DNA of 64,000 nt, from NCBI GenBank assembly GCA_024236055.1, contig JACKLF010000003.1:62001-126000 (forward strand). Direction: 5' to 3'. Numbering within the stretch: position 1 is the stretch's first letter; each line of letters begins with the position of its first letter. This stretch comes from Alphaproteobacteria bacterium (lineage in GTDB: Bacteria; Pseudomonadota; Alphaproteobacteria; Micropepsales; Micropepsaceae). Below the pieces are notes generated by a model. The model was not told the DNA's origin, made no database searches, and was given only the letters and a program-made list of their open reading frames with translations. The position numbers and the translations under genes were made by a program. This document shows, in pieces, positions 39,145 to 47,615 of this stretch.

Positions 39145-40421
39145 ACCAGACGTTGCGCCTGCGCGTGAACAATGAGATTCCGGCCTATCGCACCGGCCTG
39201 GTGGCCGCGCTGGACGTGGGCACCTCCAAGATCGTCTGTGTGATCGGCCAGGCCGAATCCGGCACCCTGAAGGTGCTGGGCAGCGCCTTGCGCGAATCCG
39301 GCGGCTTGCGCGCGGGCACCGTCACCAGCCTGGAGGACGCCGAAAGCGCCATCCGCGACTGTGTTGCCGCCGCCGAGAACATGGCCGATGCGCGCATCCA
39401 CAATGTGCTGATCGGGGTCAATTGCGGCCAGCCGGTCAGCGTCAACAGCCGCGCGGTGATGACGCTGGACGGCGCGCTGGTCAGCGACAGCCATCTGCGC
39501 GCGCTTCTGGCCGAGGGGCGCAGCCGCTGCCGCCTGGACGGCCATGAAATCATCCAGTCCGCCCCCACTGCCTATATGGTGGACGAGGCGCGCGGGGTGC
39601 AGAACCCGTCGGGCATGTTCTGCCAGCGCATCGGCGTGGCCATGCATGCCGTGGCGGTCAAGCCCTCGCCCCTGGCCAACCTGAAGCTGGCGGTGGAACG
39701 CTGCCACCTGAATGTCGTGGGCTCGCTGTTCGGGGCCTATGCCTCGGCCATGGCGACCCTCAGCGACGATGAAAAGCAGATCGGCGCCACGGTGATCGAC
39801 ATGGGCGGCGGCACCACCTCCATCGCCGTGTTCCAGGAAGGTCATCTGGTCCATGCCGATGTCGTGCCGCTGGGCGGCCTGGCGGTGACCAACGATATCG
39901 CCCGCACTCTGGCCGCGCCTTTGTCGGCGGCCGAGCGGACCAAGACGCTTTACGGCGCGGCCCTGGGCGAGATGGAGGGCGGCACCGATGTCGTCTCGCT
40001 GGCCCAGATGGGCGAGGAGGGCGAGGACGCCATGTTGCGCCTGCCCCGTTCCATGCTGACCCGCATCATCCAGGCCCGGCTGGAGGAGATTTTCGGCGAG
40101 GTCCAGACCCGCCTGCGCGCATCGGGCTTCGATGTGGCGGCGGGCCGCCGCCTGGTGCTGACCGGCGGGGCCTGCCAGCTGGCGGGCACGCGGGAGCTGG
40201 CGGCGCGCATTCTGGGCAAGCAGGTCCGCATCGGGCGGCCCCAGGCCTTTGCCGGGCTGGCCGCGTCGTCGGCGGGACCGGACTATGCCACCGCCATCGG
40301 TCTTCTGATGGCGGGCGCGCTGCTGCCGCCGGAGATCCTGAACCCCGAATTGGCGGTCGAAACCGCCGCAAATAAGGGCCAAGGCTGGCTCAGCCAATTG
40401 ACCGGACGGTGGTTGAAGTGA
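39141..40421 (+). CDS. ftsA: cell division protein FtsA
   Basis: The protein has 426 residues, an actin-like ATPase that anchors FtsZ to the membrane. Landmarks: VAALDVGTSKIVCVIG (phosphate 1), the 1C domain with HNVLIGVNCGQPVSVNSRAVM, VIDMGGGTTSIAVFQEGHLVHADVVPLGG (phosphate 2), and VLTGGACQLAGTRELAARIL (adenosine motif). The C-terminal membrane-targeting helix is GWLSQLTGRWLK. I chose the ATG at 39141 on the ftsQ stop. An 87-bp gap separates it from ftsZ. Confidence 0.95.
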   Translation: MNQTLRLRVNNEIPAYRTGLVAALDVGTSKIVCVIGQAESGTLKVLGSALRESGGLRAGTVTSLEDAESAIRDCVAAAENMADARIHNVLIGVNCGQPVSVNSRAVMTLDGALVSDSHLRALLAEGRSRCRLDGHEIIQSAPTAYMVDEARGVQNPSGMFCQRIGVAMHAVAVKPSPLANLKLAVERCHLNVVGSLFGAYASAMATLSDDEKQIGATVIDMGGGTTSIAVFQEGHLVHADVVPLGGLAVTNDIARTLAAPLSAAERTKTLYGAALGEMEGGTDVVSLAQMGEEGEDAMLRLPRSMLTRIIQARLEEIFGEVQTRLRASGFDVAAGRRLVLTGGACQLAGTRELAARILGKQVRIGRPQAFAGLAASSAGPDYATAIGLLMAGALLPPEILNPELAVETAANKGQGWLSQLTGRWLK

Positions 40422-40508
40422 TTCAAAAGAATGACAAGCGAATCAGTTGGGAAATTCTGGCGGTGCTTGCCAAGGTGATCGAAAACAGTTCGCTGAGGAG
40501 AATGTAAC

Positions 40509-42095
40509 ATGGCGATCAACCTGAAAGCCTCCGAGACGCATGAACTGCGGCCCCGCATCACCGTGCTGGGTGTGGGCGGCGCCGGCGGCAATGCCGTCAA
40601 CAACATGATCGAGGCGCGCCTGGAAGGCGTGGACTTCGTGGTGGCCAACACCGATGCCCAGTCCCTGGCCCAGTCGCGGGCCGAGCGGCGCATCCAGCTT
40701 GGCGCCGCCACCACCGAAGGCCTGGGCGCGGGCGCCCAGCCCGATGTCGGCAAGGCCGGCGCCGAGGAATCCATGGCCGAGATCATGGAACAGCTTTCGG
40801 GCAGCCACATGGTGTTCATCACCGCCGGCATGGGCGGCGGCACCGGCACCGGGGCGGCCCCCGTCATCGCCAAGGCGGTGCGCGAGGCCGGCATCCTGAC
40901 CGTGGGCGTGGTCACCAAGCCCTTCGCCTTCGAGGGCGACAAGCGCATGCGCGCTGCCGAACGCGGCATCGAAGAGCTGCAGCAGTATGTCCATACCCTG
41001 ATCGTCATTCCCAACCAGAACCTGTTCCGCGTCGCCAACGACCGCACCACCTTCGCCCAGGCCTTCGCCATGGCCGACGAGGTGCTGCATGCCGGCGTGC
41101 GCGGCGTCACCGACCTGATCGTGATGCCGGGCCTGATCAACCTGGACTTCGCCGACATCAAGTCCGTCATCTCCGAGATGGGCAAGGCGATGATGGGCAC
41201 CGGCGAGGCCGAGGGCGAAGACCGCGCCCAGAAGGCCGCCGACATGGCAATTTCGAATCCCCTTCTGGATGATGTGACGATGAAGGGCGCCAAGGGCGTG
41301 CTGATCAACATCACCGGCGGGCCGGACCTGATGCTGTTCGAGGTCGAACAGGCCGCCAACCGCATCCGCGCCGAGGTCGATCCCGACGCCAATATCATCT
41401 TCGGCAACACCATCCTGGACGACATGGAAGGGCGCATCCGTGTCTCGGTTGTCGCCACCGGCATCGACGCCGAGCAGATGCGCATGCCCGCGCCGGAAAA
41501 GATCGTCACCCACAACCGCTTCAAGACCGGCGTGGTCAAGGAAGCGCCCCGGCCGTACCAGCTCAGCAACCAGCCCGCGCCGATGGCGCCTGCTGCCGAA
41601 ACCCGGGCCAATCCGGTGGCCGAGCAGATCGACCAGCTGGCGCGCGACATGGGCGTGAGCCCCAGCGAGGCCTATATCCTGGGCAGCGAGGAAGAGGCGC
41701 CGCAAGTCGCCGCGCCCGCGCCCGAGGTTCCGGTCGCGCCGCCCCAGCAGCCGGTTGCCGCTTCGGCGAAGTATCCGGCGACCGAAACGCGCCGCGCACT
41801 GGACGAGCAGCCGCTGTCGCCCGCCCGCCAGGCCAAGCAGGAGCCCAAGCGTGGCTGGGGCTTCTTCGGCCGCCGCAAGGCCGAGCCGGATCTGCGCAAC
41901 GAACCGGTGGCCGAAGCGCCGCCGCCCACCCCGATGCCGCAGCCGCGCGCGACGGCCCAGACCATGTCCCGGCCCGCGCCGGAGCAGCCGGCCCAGCAGT
42001 CCGGCCAGCAGGGTCCGTCGGACGACCTGTTCCCCGATCACAAGCGCGATGAGCAGTTCGAAATTCCGGCCTTCCTGCGCCGCCAGGCGAACTGA
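40509..42095 (+). CDS. ftsZ: cell division GTPase FtsZ
   Basis: The protein has 528 residues, the tubulin-like Z-ring protein. The GTP signature GGGTGTGAAPVIA and the T7 loop NLDFADIKSVISEMGKAMMGTG are intact. The globular domain ends near residue 320. A long linker rich in A, P and Q follows, with a basic patch (KQEPKRGWGFFGRRKAEP), and then the conserved C-terminal peptide FEIPAFLRRQAN that binds FtsA. Alphaproteobacterial FtsZ proteins share this long linker. GAGGAG precedes the ATG. The only sizeable gap in the second half of the operon lies upstream, so a separate promoter is possible, though none is clear. A strong terminator follows. Confidence 0.97.
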   Translation: MAINLKASETHELRPRITVLGVGGAGGNAVNNMIEARLEGVDFVVANTDAQSLAQSRAERRIQLGAATTEGLGAGAQPDVGKAGAEESMAEIMEQLSGSHMVFITAGMGGGTGTGAAPVIAKAVREAGILTVGVVTKPFAFEGDKRMRAAERGIEELQQYVHTLIVIPNQNLFRVANDRTTFAQAFAMADEVLHAGVRGVTDLIVMPGLINLDFADIKSVISEMGKAMMGTGEAEGEDRAQKAADMAISNPLLDDVTMKGAKGVLINITGGPDLMLFEVEQAANRIRAEVDPDANIIFGNTILDDMEGRIRVSVVATGIDAEQMRMPAPEKIVTHNRFKTGVVKEAPRPYQLSNQPAPMAPAAETRANPVAEQIDQLARDMGVSPSEAYILGSEEEAPQVAAPAPEVPVAPPQQPVAASAKYPATETRRALDEQPLSPARQAKQEPKRGWGFFGRRKAEPDLRNEPVAEAPPPTPMPQPRATAQTMSRPAPEQPAQQSGQQGPSDDLFPDHKRDEQFEIPAFLRRQAN

Positions 42096-42114
42096 ACCGA
42101 TCGCAACACAAATA

Positions 42115-42144
42115 AAAAAGGGCGGCCCTGGTGCCGCCCTTTTT
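42115..42144 (+). terminator. terminator after ftsZ, likely bidirectional
   Basis: AAAAAGGGCGGC (42115-42126), loop CCTGGT, GCCGCCCTTTTT (42133-42144): a perfect 12-bp stem with A- and T-runs on the two sides. It closes the dcw operon and also serves the convergent DUF389-OmpA gene. Confidence 0.93.
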
Positions 42145-42158
42145 CTTTGGCTGTCAGG

Positions 42159-43829
42159 TTACGGGCCGGCCTGATCTGTCGCCTGCGCCGGGGCCACGCG
42201 CACCTTGCGGAACCAGGACAGGCCACGCTGGCGCTCGATCTGGCGCTGATCGGTCGCGGGAAAGTCAGTGGCCAGGTGCACCGTCAGACCGGCGGCCTCC
42301 AGCACATCGCCCACCGCGCGGGCGCGCGCCGCGGCGATGCGGCGGTTGGCGGCGCGGCTGCCGCTGCTGTCCGAATAGCCAGTCACCTCCACGGTCTGCA
42401 CAGTGTTGCTGGTCAGCGTCCAGGCCAGGGCCTGGACCAGGGCGGTGGCGTCCGCGTCCAGCGTGTCGCTGGCCGGGGCGAAGATCACCGGCGGCAGCGC
42501 ATCCATTTGTGGCCGGATGATAAAGCGCCAGCCGGGATATTTCTCGGCCAGCCGCTGCTGGGCGGCATGAAGCTGGATCAGTTGGCCGGCGCTGGGGGCA
42601 TCCAGCCGCACCATCACGCTCTGCGCATCGCTGTCCTGTGAGACATGCAGGCGCGTCACCCCCATCTCGCCCGCGGTCAGCTGGGCCATGTCCGGCTTCA
42701 TGCGCGCCTGGATCTGGCGGGCCAGGCTGGCGTTGGACTGGCTCATCATCTCTTCGACCGCCTGGCGGTCGACGGATTCACGCGCATTCACCGGCGCCTG
42801 GGACAGTGACAGGCTGACCGGCTCGTTCAATTTTTGCGTCAGCTGTTTCTGGACCTGGGCCTCCAGGCCGGGGCGGGTCTGCTGGGTCAGCACCAGCGCC
42901 TCCACCTCGATGCCGCCGCTGCGGGGAAAGTTCACATTGACGCCATAGATATGGTTCTGCGGCGTGGGGAAAATCTCCTCCAGCGCGCTGCGGGCCTCGG
43001 ATGTCAGCAGCGCCTCGCTGGCAAGCTGGCGCAGCGACAGGCCCAGCGGCACCGACAGAACCGCGAACACGCCCAGGATCGCCAGTGTCTGCCAGCGTCC
43101 GACCTTTGCATCCTCGCCAAGCCCGAAGCCGAAGAACTTGGCCACCAGGCAGCTTGTCAGGCTGATCGCCAGCATGTTGGTCAGGTAGAGCCCCAGCGCG
43201 CCGCCGAAGATCGCCCAGTTGGCCGTGGCCAGGCCATAGCCCACCACCGCCAGCGGCGGCATCAGGGCGGTGGCGATGGCCACGCCGACAATGGTTGCGC
43301 CCTTCTGCTTGATCACCGCATAGGCGCCGGCCACCGCCGACAGGATCGCCACCAGAAGATCGAAGAAGTTGGGCCGGGTGCGCGCCAGGATTTCGGGCGT
43401 CACCGCATTGAGCGGCGACAGCCACACGATCAGCGCCGACAGCGCCACGGCTCCCAGGGTGCCCAGCGCCAGCGCCTTGATCCCGCGCCGCGCCATCGGC
43501 CAGTCCAGTATGGCCAGTGAAAAGCCGAACTGCATGATCGGGCCCATCAGGGGCGAAATCAGCATCGCCCCGATGATGACGGCGGGTGAGGACAGCAGAA
43601 GCCCCAGAATGGCGATGCCGCAGGACAGCATCACCATCACATTGTAGCGGGCGCTGATATCGCCTTCCGCGCAGACGCTGGCGATCACCGCGTCATGGTC
43701 GGTGGCGCGAATGGGCTTGCGCCGCCAGCGCAGGAAAATGGCCCAGGCGCGTTTTAGCACGGCCCGCAGGTCTGGCGCCGATGGCATGGACTGGTCGCTG
43801 ATGGCCGTTTCCCCCGGAAATCCGGTCAT
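42159..43829 (-). CDS. DUF389 membrane protein fused to OmpA-like domain
   Basis: The protein has 556 residues from the ATG at 43829 (AGGA just upstream; ATGs at 43832 and 43787 are alternatives). The N-terminal half is a DUF389 membrane domain with about six helices (MLSCGIAILGLLLSSPAVIIGAMLISPLMGPIM; GATIVGVAIATALMPPLAVVGYGLATANWAIFGGALGLYLTNMLAISL). After a mid region with helical, Q-rich stretches, the last 120 residues form an OmpA/Pal-like peptidoglycan-binding domain: FAPASDTLDADATALVQAL, VEVTGYSDSSGSRAANRRIAAARARAVGDVL. An inner-membrane protein tied to the cell wall is implied. Function unknown; convergent with ftsZ and divergent from lpxC. Confidence 0.85.
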   Translation of the reverse strand: MTGFPGETAISDQSMPSAPDLRAVLKRAWAIFLRWRRKPIRATDHDAVIASVCAEGDISARYNVMVMLSCGIAILGLLLSSPAVIIGAMLISPLMGPIMQFGFSLAILDWPMARRGIKALALGTLGAVALSALIVWLSPLNAVTPEILARTRPNFFDLLVAILSAVAGAYAVIKQKGATIVGVAIATALMPPLAVVGYGLATANWAIFGGALGLYLTNMLAISLTSCLVAKFFGFGLGEDAKVGRWQTLAILGVFAVLSVPLGLSLRQLASEALLTSEARSALEEIFPTPQNHIYGVNVNFPRSGGIEVEALVLTQQTRPGLEAQVQKQLTQKLNEPVSLSLSQAPVNARESVDRQAVEEMMSQSNASLARQIQARMKPDMAQLTAGEMGVTRLHVSQDSDAQSVMVRLDAPSAGQLIQLHAAQQRLAEKYPGWRFIIRPQMDALPPVIFAPASDTLDADATALVQALAWTLTSNTVQTVEVTGYSDSSGSRAANRRIAAARARAVGDVLEAAGLTVHLATDFPATDQRQIERQRGLSWFRKVRVAPAQATDQAGP

Positions 43830-43975
43830 CATCCTAGCAGATCGGGGGCGGGCAGGGCCAAGGCGCGGGTGCCCCGTTCTGGTTGGTTTTGCTGCCCGCG
43901 GCTGCGGGGTGGACAGGGCCGGGCTTTTGTTCTTCAACAGCCCGGCTTTGGATTTGGCTTTTTTGGATTATCGCC

Positions 43976-44851
43976 TTGCCCCGTCACACCATCGCGCGCG
44001 CCCTTTCGGCCACCGGCACCGCCCTGCATGCGGGCGTTCCGGTCACCATGCTGCTGGCGCCCGCGCCCGCCGGTCAGGGCATCGTCTTTCGCCGCGCCGA
44101 CCTGGGCAAGGCGATCCCCGCGCTTTATGACCGGGTGGGCGAAACCCGGCTGGGCACCGTGCTGGAGGAGGACGGCGCCAGCGTCGGCGTGGTCGAGCAT
44201 CTGATGGCCGCCATAGCCGGCGCCGAAATCGACGATCTTCTGGTCACGCTGGACGGCCCCGAACCGCCCATCCTGGACGGCGATTCGCTGTCCTATCTGG
44301 CGCTGCTGGACCAGGCGGGCCGCCAGCCCCTGGATCAGCCAAACGACCAGCCGCGCACCGCCATCGCGGTGCAAAGGCCGGTGATGGTGGAACATCCCCA
44401 GAAGGACGGCAGCATGGCGCGCGCCGCCCTGCTGCCCGCGCAAAGCCTCAGCTATCACCTTGAGATCAGCTTTCCCACGCCGGTGATCGGCGCGCAGAGC
44501 TTCGATTTCGCCTTCAGCGCCCAGGGGTTCCGCGACCAGATCGCCCCGGCGCGGACCTTCGGTTTCCTGTCCGAACTGGAGGCCCTGAACAAGATGAACC
44601 TGGCGCGCGGCGCCAGCCTGGAAAACACCCTGGCGCTGGACGACACCGGCGTGGTGAACCGCGAAAAGATGCGTTTCGCCGACGAATTCGTCCGCCACAA
44701 GATCCTGGACGCGGTGGGCGACATGGCGCTGGCGGGCGCGCCCCTGATCGCCCGCTTCGAGGGCAGCCGGTCTGGCCACGGCATCAACAATGCCCTGCTG
44801 CGGGCCCTGTTCGCCGATCCGGCCAATTACCGCCGGGTGGAGCTGGGCTGA
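43976..44851 (+). CDS. lpxC: UDP-3-O-acyl-N-acetylglucosamine deacetylase LpxC
   Basis: The protein has 291 residues. LpxC carries out the committed step of lipid A synthesis. Zinc ligands are in GVVEHLMAAI (His) and VRHKILDAVGD (His and Asp), and the general-base histidine is in RSGHGINNALL. The family N-terminus, here PRHTIARALSATGTALHAG, has no ATG before it: the first in-frame ATG falls inside the domain (MLLAPAPAG). The best start is the TTG at 43976, with GGA nine bases upstream; a longer frame back to a TTG at 43883 lacks homology-like sequence. It stands just downstream of the dcw region, a common place for lpxC. Confidence 0.92.
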   Translation: MPRHTIARALSATGTALHAGVPVTMLLAPAPAGQGIVFRRADLGKAIPALYDRVGETRLGTVLEEDGASVGVVEHLMAAIAGAEIDDLLVTLDGPEPPILDGDSLSYLALLDQAGRQPLDQPNDQPRTAIAVQRPVMVEHPQKDGSMARAALLPAQSLSYHLEISFPTPVIGAQSFDFAFSAQGFRDQIAPARTFGFLSELEALNKMNLARGASLENTLALDDTGVVNREKMRFADEFVRHKILDAVGDMALAGAPLIARFEGSRSGHGINNALLRALFADPANYRRVELG

Positions 44852-44905
44852 CGCCGGGCTGGCCGGGCATGGCACCGGACACAAGGCACTGAACAATAGG
44901 ACACT

Positions 44906-44934
44906 TTGCGGCCGGCGCGCGGGCGGGTTATAAC
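44906..44934 (+). promoter_or_regulatory. bamD promoter
   Basis: TTGCGG (44906-44911), 17 bases, TATAAC (44929-44934). This is a good housekeeping-sigma match with optimal spacing. The transcript would start near 44941, giving a leader of about 93 bases before the bamD ATG. It likely also serves recN and ligA, which overlap in series. Confidence 0.7.
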
Positions 44935-45033
44935 AGCGCCGTGGCGCGAGCCGCCCCGGAAATCCGGGCTAAGCTGCTGTTGCAGCTTGACGAAATCGCG
45001 CGGCGGCAATCCGTGCGTTCAGGGACCCGATTG

Positions 45034-45906
45034 ATGCTGAAGTCTGCCTGTCCAAAGCCTGTCCTGCGCCTGGCCCTGGCCGGTGCCGCGCTGGCCGTCC
45101 TGAGCGCTACCCTGTCCGGCTGCGGCCTGTTCGAGAAGAACGACGCCTCCAACAACTACAACAAGGCCGCCCAGGCCTATCGCGAGCGCCCGGTCGAGCA
45201 GATCTATGCCGATGCCTGGCGGGCGATCAATGGCGGCAACTGGGAATTGGCCGCCGCCCAGTTCAACGAGGTCGACCGCCAGCATCCCTATTCGGTCTGG
45301 GCCCGCCGCGCCATGCTGATGAGCGCCTTCTGCTCCTATCAGGCCAACAAGTATCCCGAGGCGATTACCACCGCCGACAGCTATATCCAGCTGCATCCCG
45401 GCAGCGCCGAAGTCGCCTATGCCTTCTATCTGAAGGCGGTGTCGCTGTATGAGCAGATCGTCGACGTCAACCGCGACCAGTCCAATACCGAAGGCGCGCT
45501 GGTGGCGCTGCAGGACGTGGTGCAGCGTTTCCCCAACACCGAATATGCCCGCGACGCCACGCTGAAGATCGACCTGACCATGGACCACCTGGCGGGCAAG
45601 GAAATGGCGGTCGGCCGCTATTACCTCAAGCGCGGCGACTATATCGGGGCGATCAACCGCTTCCGCACCGTGGTCGAACAGTATGCGACCACCCCCCAGA
45701 TCGCCGAGGCGCTGGAGCGGCTGACCGAGGCCTATTTCAGCCTGGGCCTGAACCGCGAGGCCCAGACCGCCGCCGCCGTTCTGGGCGCCAACTATCCCGG
45801 CTCGGCCTGGTACCAGGACGCCTACAACATCCTCAAGGGCCGGGATCTGAAGCCGGTTGAAGACAAGGGCTCCTGGATCAGTCAGGCTTTCCGCAAAGTT
45901 CTTTGA
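45034..45906 (+). CDS. bamD: outer membrane assembly lipoprotein BamD
   Basis: The protein has 290 residues. The ATG at 45034 gives a lipoprotein signal ending in the lipobox LSGC (SATLSGCGLF). TPR-like helices follow: EQIYADAWRAINGGNWELAAAQFNEVDRQHPYSVWARRAMLMSAFCSYQANKYPEAITTADSYIQLHPGSAEVAYAFYLK, then KEMAVGRYYLKRGDYIGAINRFRTVVEQY. BamD is the essential partner of BamA in inserting barrel proteins into the outer membrane. Its stop overlaps the recN TTG start. Confidence 0.94.
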   Translation: MLKSACPKPVLRLALAGAALAVLSATLSGCGLFEKNDASNNYNKAAQAYRERPVEQIYADAWRAINGGNWELAAAQFNEVDRQHPYSVWARRAMLMSAFCSYQANKYPEAITTADSYIQLHPGSAEVAYAFYLKAVSLYEQIVDVNRDQSNTEGALVALQDVVQRFPNTEYARDATLKIDLTMDHLAGKEMAVGRYYLKRGDYIGAINRFRTVVEQYATTPQIAEALERLTEAYFSLGLNREAQTAAAVLGANYPGSAWYQDAYNILKGRDLKPVEDKGSWISQAFRKVL

Positions 45907-47615
45907 GTCGGAAACCCTTGCTCGCGGCCCTCTCCATCCGTGACATCGTCCTGATCGAACAGGCCGCGCTGGAATTCGCGCCCGGCCTGAATGTCCTGAC
46001 CGGCGAAACCGGGGCGGGCAAGTCGATCCTGCTCGATTCGCTGGGCCTGGCGGCGGGCGGGGCCAGCGGGCCCAAGGGCCGTGCCGGGGTGCGCCCCGGC
46101 GCCGATCAGGGTTCGGCCACCGCCATCTTCGATGTTCCCCCGTCTCATCCCGCCGCCGCCCTGCTGGCGGCGCAGGATCTGGCGGGCGACGGCGACATCG
46201 TCCTGCGCCGCAGCCTGAACACCGACGGGCGCAGCCGCGCCTTTGTCAACGACCAGGCGGTCAGCGTGGCGCTGCTGCGCGAACTGGGCGGCACATTGCT
46301 GGAAGTGCATGGCCAGCAGGACGATCGTGGCCTGTTCGATGCGGCGACCCACCGGCTGCTGCTGGACGGGTTCGGCGGGCTGGGCGATGCGGCCGCCGAT
46401 GTGGCGGCGCGCCATGGCGAGATGAGCGCGGCGCGCGCCGAACTGGATGCGCTGGTCGCCAACGCCGAACGCGCCCGCGCCGAAGCCGACTTCGTGCGCG
46501 CAGCGGCAACCGAACTGACCGATTTCGATCCCAGGCCGGGCGAGGAAGAACATCTGGCCGGTGAGCGGGCGCTGATGATGAATGCCGCGCGCATCGCCGA
46601 GGATATTGCCGCCGCCCTGGAACTGGTGTCGGGCGATCGCGGCGCCGAAAGCGCCCTGGCCCAGGCGCTGAAAAAGATCAGCCGCATGGGGGCCGAGGCG
46701 CGCAAGGTCGCCGCGCCCGCCGAAAGTGCGCTGGAGCAGGCCTATGGCTTTGCCGAAGAGGCGCGGCGCGAACTGGATTCGCTGGCCGCGCGGCTGGATA
46801 CCGACACCGGGGTTCTGGAAAAGACCGAGGAGCGGCTGTTCGCCCTGCGCGCGCTGGCGCGCAAATATGGCGTAATCCCCGACGAACTGCCCGCCCTGCG
46901 CGACGACTATGCCGCACGCCAGGACATGCTCGCGGGCGGGGGCGACCAGATCAAGAAAGCGCAAGCCCGCGTGGATGCGGCGCGCGCCGCCTATCTGGCC
47001 GCGGCGGCGAAGCTGAGCAAGGGCCGGGCCGCGGCGGCGAAGAAGCTGGAGGCCGCGGTGGCCGCCGAACTGGAGCCGCTGAAGCTGGGTCATGCGCGCT
47101 TTCGTGTTGCGCTGGAACCGCTGGAGGAAGACAGGGCCTCGGCCAGTGGCATGGAAAAGGTCGCCTTCGAGGTTGCCACGGTTGCCGGCGCGGCCTTTGG
47201 CGGTCTGGCGCGCATCGCTTCGGGCGGCGAGCTGGCGCGCTTCTCGCTGGCGCTGAAGGTGGCGCTGGCCGAGAACAGCGCGCCCGCCGCGATGGTGTTC
47301 GACGAGGTCGATCGCGGCGTGGGCGGGGCGGTGGCCGATGCGGTGGGCCTGCGCCTGCAACGGCTGGCTGGGTCCACCCAGGTGCTGCTGGTCACCCACA
47401 GTCCCCAGGTCGCCGCGCGCGCCGCGCGCCACTTCCGCATCAGCAGGGTGAAAGACAAGACGAAGATCGAGATGCTGAGCGACGAGGAGCGGCTGGAGGA
47501 AATCGCCCGCATGCTGTCGGGCGCCGCCGTCACCGACGAGGCCCGCGCCGCCGCCCGCCGCCTGATGGATGAGGCTGCCGGCGTGCCCGCCAAAAAGCAG
47601 CGCAAACGGGCATGA
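45903..47615 (+). CDS. recN: DNA repair protein RecN
   Basis: The protein has 570 residues, an SMC-like ATPase of double-strand-break repair. Walker A is LTGETGAGKSILLDSLGLAAGG near the N-terminus, and the central region is coiled coil with many Ala, Arg and Glu. The signature FGGLARIASGGELARFSLALK and Walker B MVFDEVDRGVGGAVADAVG are near the C-terminus, followed by LLVTHSPQVAARA. No ATG precedes the ATPase head. The start is probably the TTG at 45903, which overlaps the bamD stop as TTGA; a second TTG lies at 45918. The stop overlaps ligA (ATGA). Confidence 0.93.
   Translation: MSRKPLLAALSIRDIVLIEQAALEFAPGLNVLTGETGAGKSILLDSLGLAAGGASGPKGRAGVRPGADQGSATAIFDVPPSHPAAALLAAQDLAGDGDIVLRRSLNTDGRSRAFVNDQAVSVALLRELGGTLLEVHGQQDDRGLFDAATHRLLLDGFGGLGDAAADVAARHGEMSAARAELDALVANAERARAEADFVRAAATELTDFDPRPGEEEHLAGERALMMNAARIAEDIAAALELVSGDRGAESALAQALKKISRMGAEARKVAAPAESALEQAYGFAEEARRELDSLAARLDTDTGVLEKTEERLFALRALARKYGVIPDELPALRDDYAARQDMLAGGGDQIKKAQARVDAARAAYLAAAAKLSKGRAAAAKKLEAAVAAELEPLKLGHARFRVALEPLEEDRASASGMEKVAFEVATVAGAAFGGLARIASGGELARFSLALKVALAENSAPAAMVFDEVDRGVGGAVADAVGLRLQRLAGSTQVLLVTHSPQVAARAARHFRISRVKDKTKIEMLSDEERLEEIARMLSGAAVTDEARAAARRLMDEAAGVPAKKQRKRA

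Noticed and set aside
40422..40508. Promoter or small gene between ftsA and ftsZ
   Set aside because: Only a 6-bp inverted repeat (TGATTC/GAATCA) was seen; no paired -35/-10 and no supported reading frame, so none is listed.
43921..43975. Hairpin and T-run in the lpxC leader as an attenuator
   Set aside because: The stem (43921-43929 with 43935-43943) has a mismatch and the T-run (43959-43964) is 15 bases downstream, too far for an intrinsic terminator.
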